DNA of 12,191 bases from Candidatus Woesearchaeota archaeon. Its GTDB lineage: Archaea; Nanobdellota; Nanobdellia; Woesearchaeales; WJKL01. Position 1 is the first letter of the stretch; the number at the start of each line of letters is the position of its first letter. Shown piece after piece: positions 10,675-12,191 of this stretch. The position numbers and the translations under genes were made by a program. The DNA is taken from the NCBI GenBank assembly GCA_014729145.1, contig WJKL01000090.1, positions 1 to 12,191 on the forward strand. Reading direction: 5' to 3'. The notes under the pieces are model-generated. The model had not been told where the DNA came from. It did no database searches and worked only from the letters and a program-made list of their open reading frames with translations.

Positions 10675-12191
10675 ATGTCTACCGATGAAGGTCTGAAGGA
10701 AATTCTGTTTCCTTATGATAAAGTCAGGAATATTCAGGATGATCTAATCGATGAAGTTAAAAGCTGCATCAGATTGAGGAAGAATCTGATTGTACATGCT
10801 CCGACTGGATTAGGGAAAAGTGCAGCAACTTTGCCTGTGGCTTTAAGCTATGCAATTAAAAATGGATTGACTGTTTTCTTTTTGACCTCAAGACATACAC
10901 AGCATCTTATTGCTTTGGAGACTTTAAAAGAGATAAAGGAAAAATATGATAGAGATATTGTTGCAGTTGATTTGATCGGAAAAAAATGGATGTGTCCTGT
11001 TCCTGCAACAGATGAATTAAGCTCTTTTGAATTTGCAGAATACTGCAAATCGATGAGGGGAGACGGAAAGTGTGAGTTCTATGCAAACTCCAAGAAGAAA
11101 TCAGGAAGACCCACTGTAAAAGCAGAGAAAGGAACCAATGAACTAAAAAAAATAAGCCCGTGTCACTGCGAAGAGTTGGTAAAATACTGCAGTGATGAGA
11201 AACTATGCCCTTATGAAATAAGTTCTTTGATGGCTAAGCAGGCTTCTGTGGTCATTGCTGATTATTATTATATATTTAACCCAACAATAAGAGATATATT
11301 TTTCAAGAAAACTGAAAAATCAATAGAAGATGCCATTGTCATTATTGATGAAGGCCATAATCTACCAAAGAGAGCAAGGGCTTTGTTGACACAGAAGATG
11401 AGTTCTTTTTCTATAAGCAATGCCTTGAAAGAAGCAAGGAAATTTGGATATGAAGAAACAGCAGATTATCTTTTAAGGCTTAAAGAAATATTTGAAAATT
11501 ACAAGGATGAATTTGTCAGGGCAGGGCAGCAGAAACTGGGAAAAAAGAAATTTTTTGGGATAGACAATGAAAGATTAATCAAAAAAGAGGAGTTCTTTGA
11601 AAAACTAAAAGATGCTGGAGAATACGGAGATATAATTGCAAATTTTGAGCTTGCTGCTGAAGAGATCAGAGAAAAGCAGAAAAGAAGTTATATAGGAAGC
11701 ATAGCTAATTTTTTGGTCAAATGGGAAGGACCTGATGAAGCATTTGCGAGGATATTAAGCTCTAATGAATACAAAGGAAGAAAGAATGTGGTATTAAGCT
11801 ACAAATGTCTTGACCCTTCTTTGATCACAAAAGAAGTTTTTGAGAAATCTTATTGTTCAATAATAATGAGCGGGACTTTGACCCCTACAGGAATGTATAA
11901 AGATATTTTAGGTTTTAATGATAATGTTGTTGAAAAGGAATATGGAAGTCCATTTCCAGCTGACAATAAATTAAGTATGATAATTCCAGAGACCACAACA
12001 AAATATACAGCAAGAAGTCCTGAACAATATCAAAAGATTGCACAGAGCATTGGGAAGATCGTGAATAATGTTCCTGGTAATTCAGTTGTGTTTTTTCCAA
12101 GCTATAGATTAAGGGATAGTGTGGATAGGTATTTTACTGGAATTTGCAGAAAAACAACTTTTTTAGAGATGCCTGGGATGAGCAAGATGGA
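10675..12191 (+). CDS. XPD/Rad3-family Fe-S DNA helicase, N-terminal part (cut by window edge)
   Basis: 505 residues are visible and the frame is open at the window end. The start MSTDEGLKEILFPYDKVRNI holds the Q-like FPY..R..Q motif of XPD-type superfamily 2 helicases. Walker A is HAPTGLGKSA (41-50), motif Ia VFFLTSRH (67-74), and motif II DEGH (225-228, where many members have DEAH). The Fe-S domain lies between Ia and II, with Cys107, Cys124, Cys133 and Cys178 the likely ligands and extra cysteines at 163, 165 and 172. The Arch-domain region follows, then MSGTLTP (motif III) and NSVVFFPSYR (motif IV). These enzymes unwind DNA 5'-3' in repair; DinG is a related alternative. Housekeeping repair is the default role, but sharing a promoter module with a TA pair and an endonuclease is unusual. 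The ATG is 26 bp below its TATA box. Confidence 0.9.
   Translation, partial: MSTDEGLKEILFPYDKVRNIQDDLIDEVKSCIRLRKNLIVHAPTGLGKSAATLPVALSYAIKNGLTVFFLTSRHTQHLIALETLKEIKEKYDRDIVAVDLIGKKWMCPVPATDELSSFEFAEYCKSMRGDGKCEFYANSKKKSGRPTVKAEKGTNELKKISPCHCEELVKYCSDEKLCPYEISSLMAKQASVVIADYYYIFNPTIRDIFFKKTEKSIEDAIVIIDEGHNLPKRARALLTQKMSSFSISNALKEARKFGYEETADYLLRLKEIFENYKDEFVRAGQQKLGKKKFFGIDNERLIKKEEFFEKLKDAGEYGDIIANFELAAEEIREKQKRSYIGSIANFLVKWEGPDEAFARILSSNEYKGRKNVVLSYKCLDPSLITKEVFEKSYCSIIMSGTLTPTGMYKDILGFNDNVVEKEYGSPFPADNKLSMIIPETTTKYTARSPEQYQKIAQSIGKIVNNVPGNSVVFFPSYRLRDSVDRYFTGICRKTTFLEMPGMSKM

Noticed and set aside
10848..12100. Minus-strand frames within the helicase gene (10848-11048, 11915-12100)
   Set aside because: They are shadows of the continuous plus-strand helicase frame, which carries all expected motifs.

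Overview
The window is about 12.2 kb of low-GC archaeal DNA. Archaeal features are TATA-box promoters 25-35 bp before start codons (several transcripts look leaderless), a GGTG ribosome-binding motif, an Orc1/Cdc6-type ATPase, archaeal uS15, a DHH/RecJ-like nuclease, a PIN-ATPase-KH protein, an XPD-type Fe-S helicase and two tRNA genes interrupted by bulge-helix-bulge (BHB) introns. Gene content, small genes and AT-rich codon use suggest a DPANN-type archaeon (Woesearchaeota/Pacearchaeota-like). That placement is an inference.

Layout. Positions 1-1751 (minus) hold the start of an orc1/cdc6 gene and serS. Positions 1788-1947 are a 142-bp terminal-inverted-repeat element with a perfect 9-bp target duplication, sitting between two divergent promoters. 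Positions 1995-3371 hold two unrecognised plus-strand genes, which meet a PIN-ATPase-KH gene (minus) with no intergenic base. Positions 5055-6874 are an RNA and homing-endonuclease cluster: tRNA-Ser(GCU) with two introns (minus), a frameshifted LAGLIDADG gene, initiator tRNA-Met with three introns (plus), and an intact LAGLIDADG gene (minus). Positions 7093-8948 are an rps15 and DHH nuclease operon. Positions 8975-9487 are a small Cys-rich membrane-anchored protein convergent with a winged-helix regulator. Positions 9790-10479 are a probable toxin-antitoxin pair (DUF4258-like plus DUF2283-like). From 10675 to the window end is an XPD-family helicase, cut by the edge.

Two results stand out. 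(1) By matching BHB motifs I could splice both tRNAs in silico into canonical molecules. tRNA-iMet loses 26, 15 and 29 nt at positions 29/30, 37/38 and 43/44. tRNA-Ser loses 19 and 12 nt at 29/30 and 37/38. Both genes lie next to LAGLIDADG endonuclease genes. (2) A 26-bp sequence, identical in two copies and 22/26 in the third, precedes three separate transcription units (the frameshifted endonuclease, the TA pair and the helicase), always with exactly 32 bp from its first base to the TATA box. In front of the helicase it is preceded by a 39-bp tandem repeat carrying the same core. This looks like a shared operator-promoter module linking selfish-type genes and a helicase.
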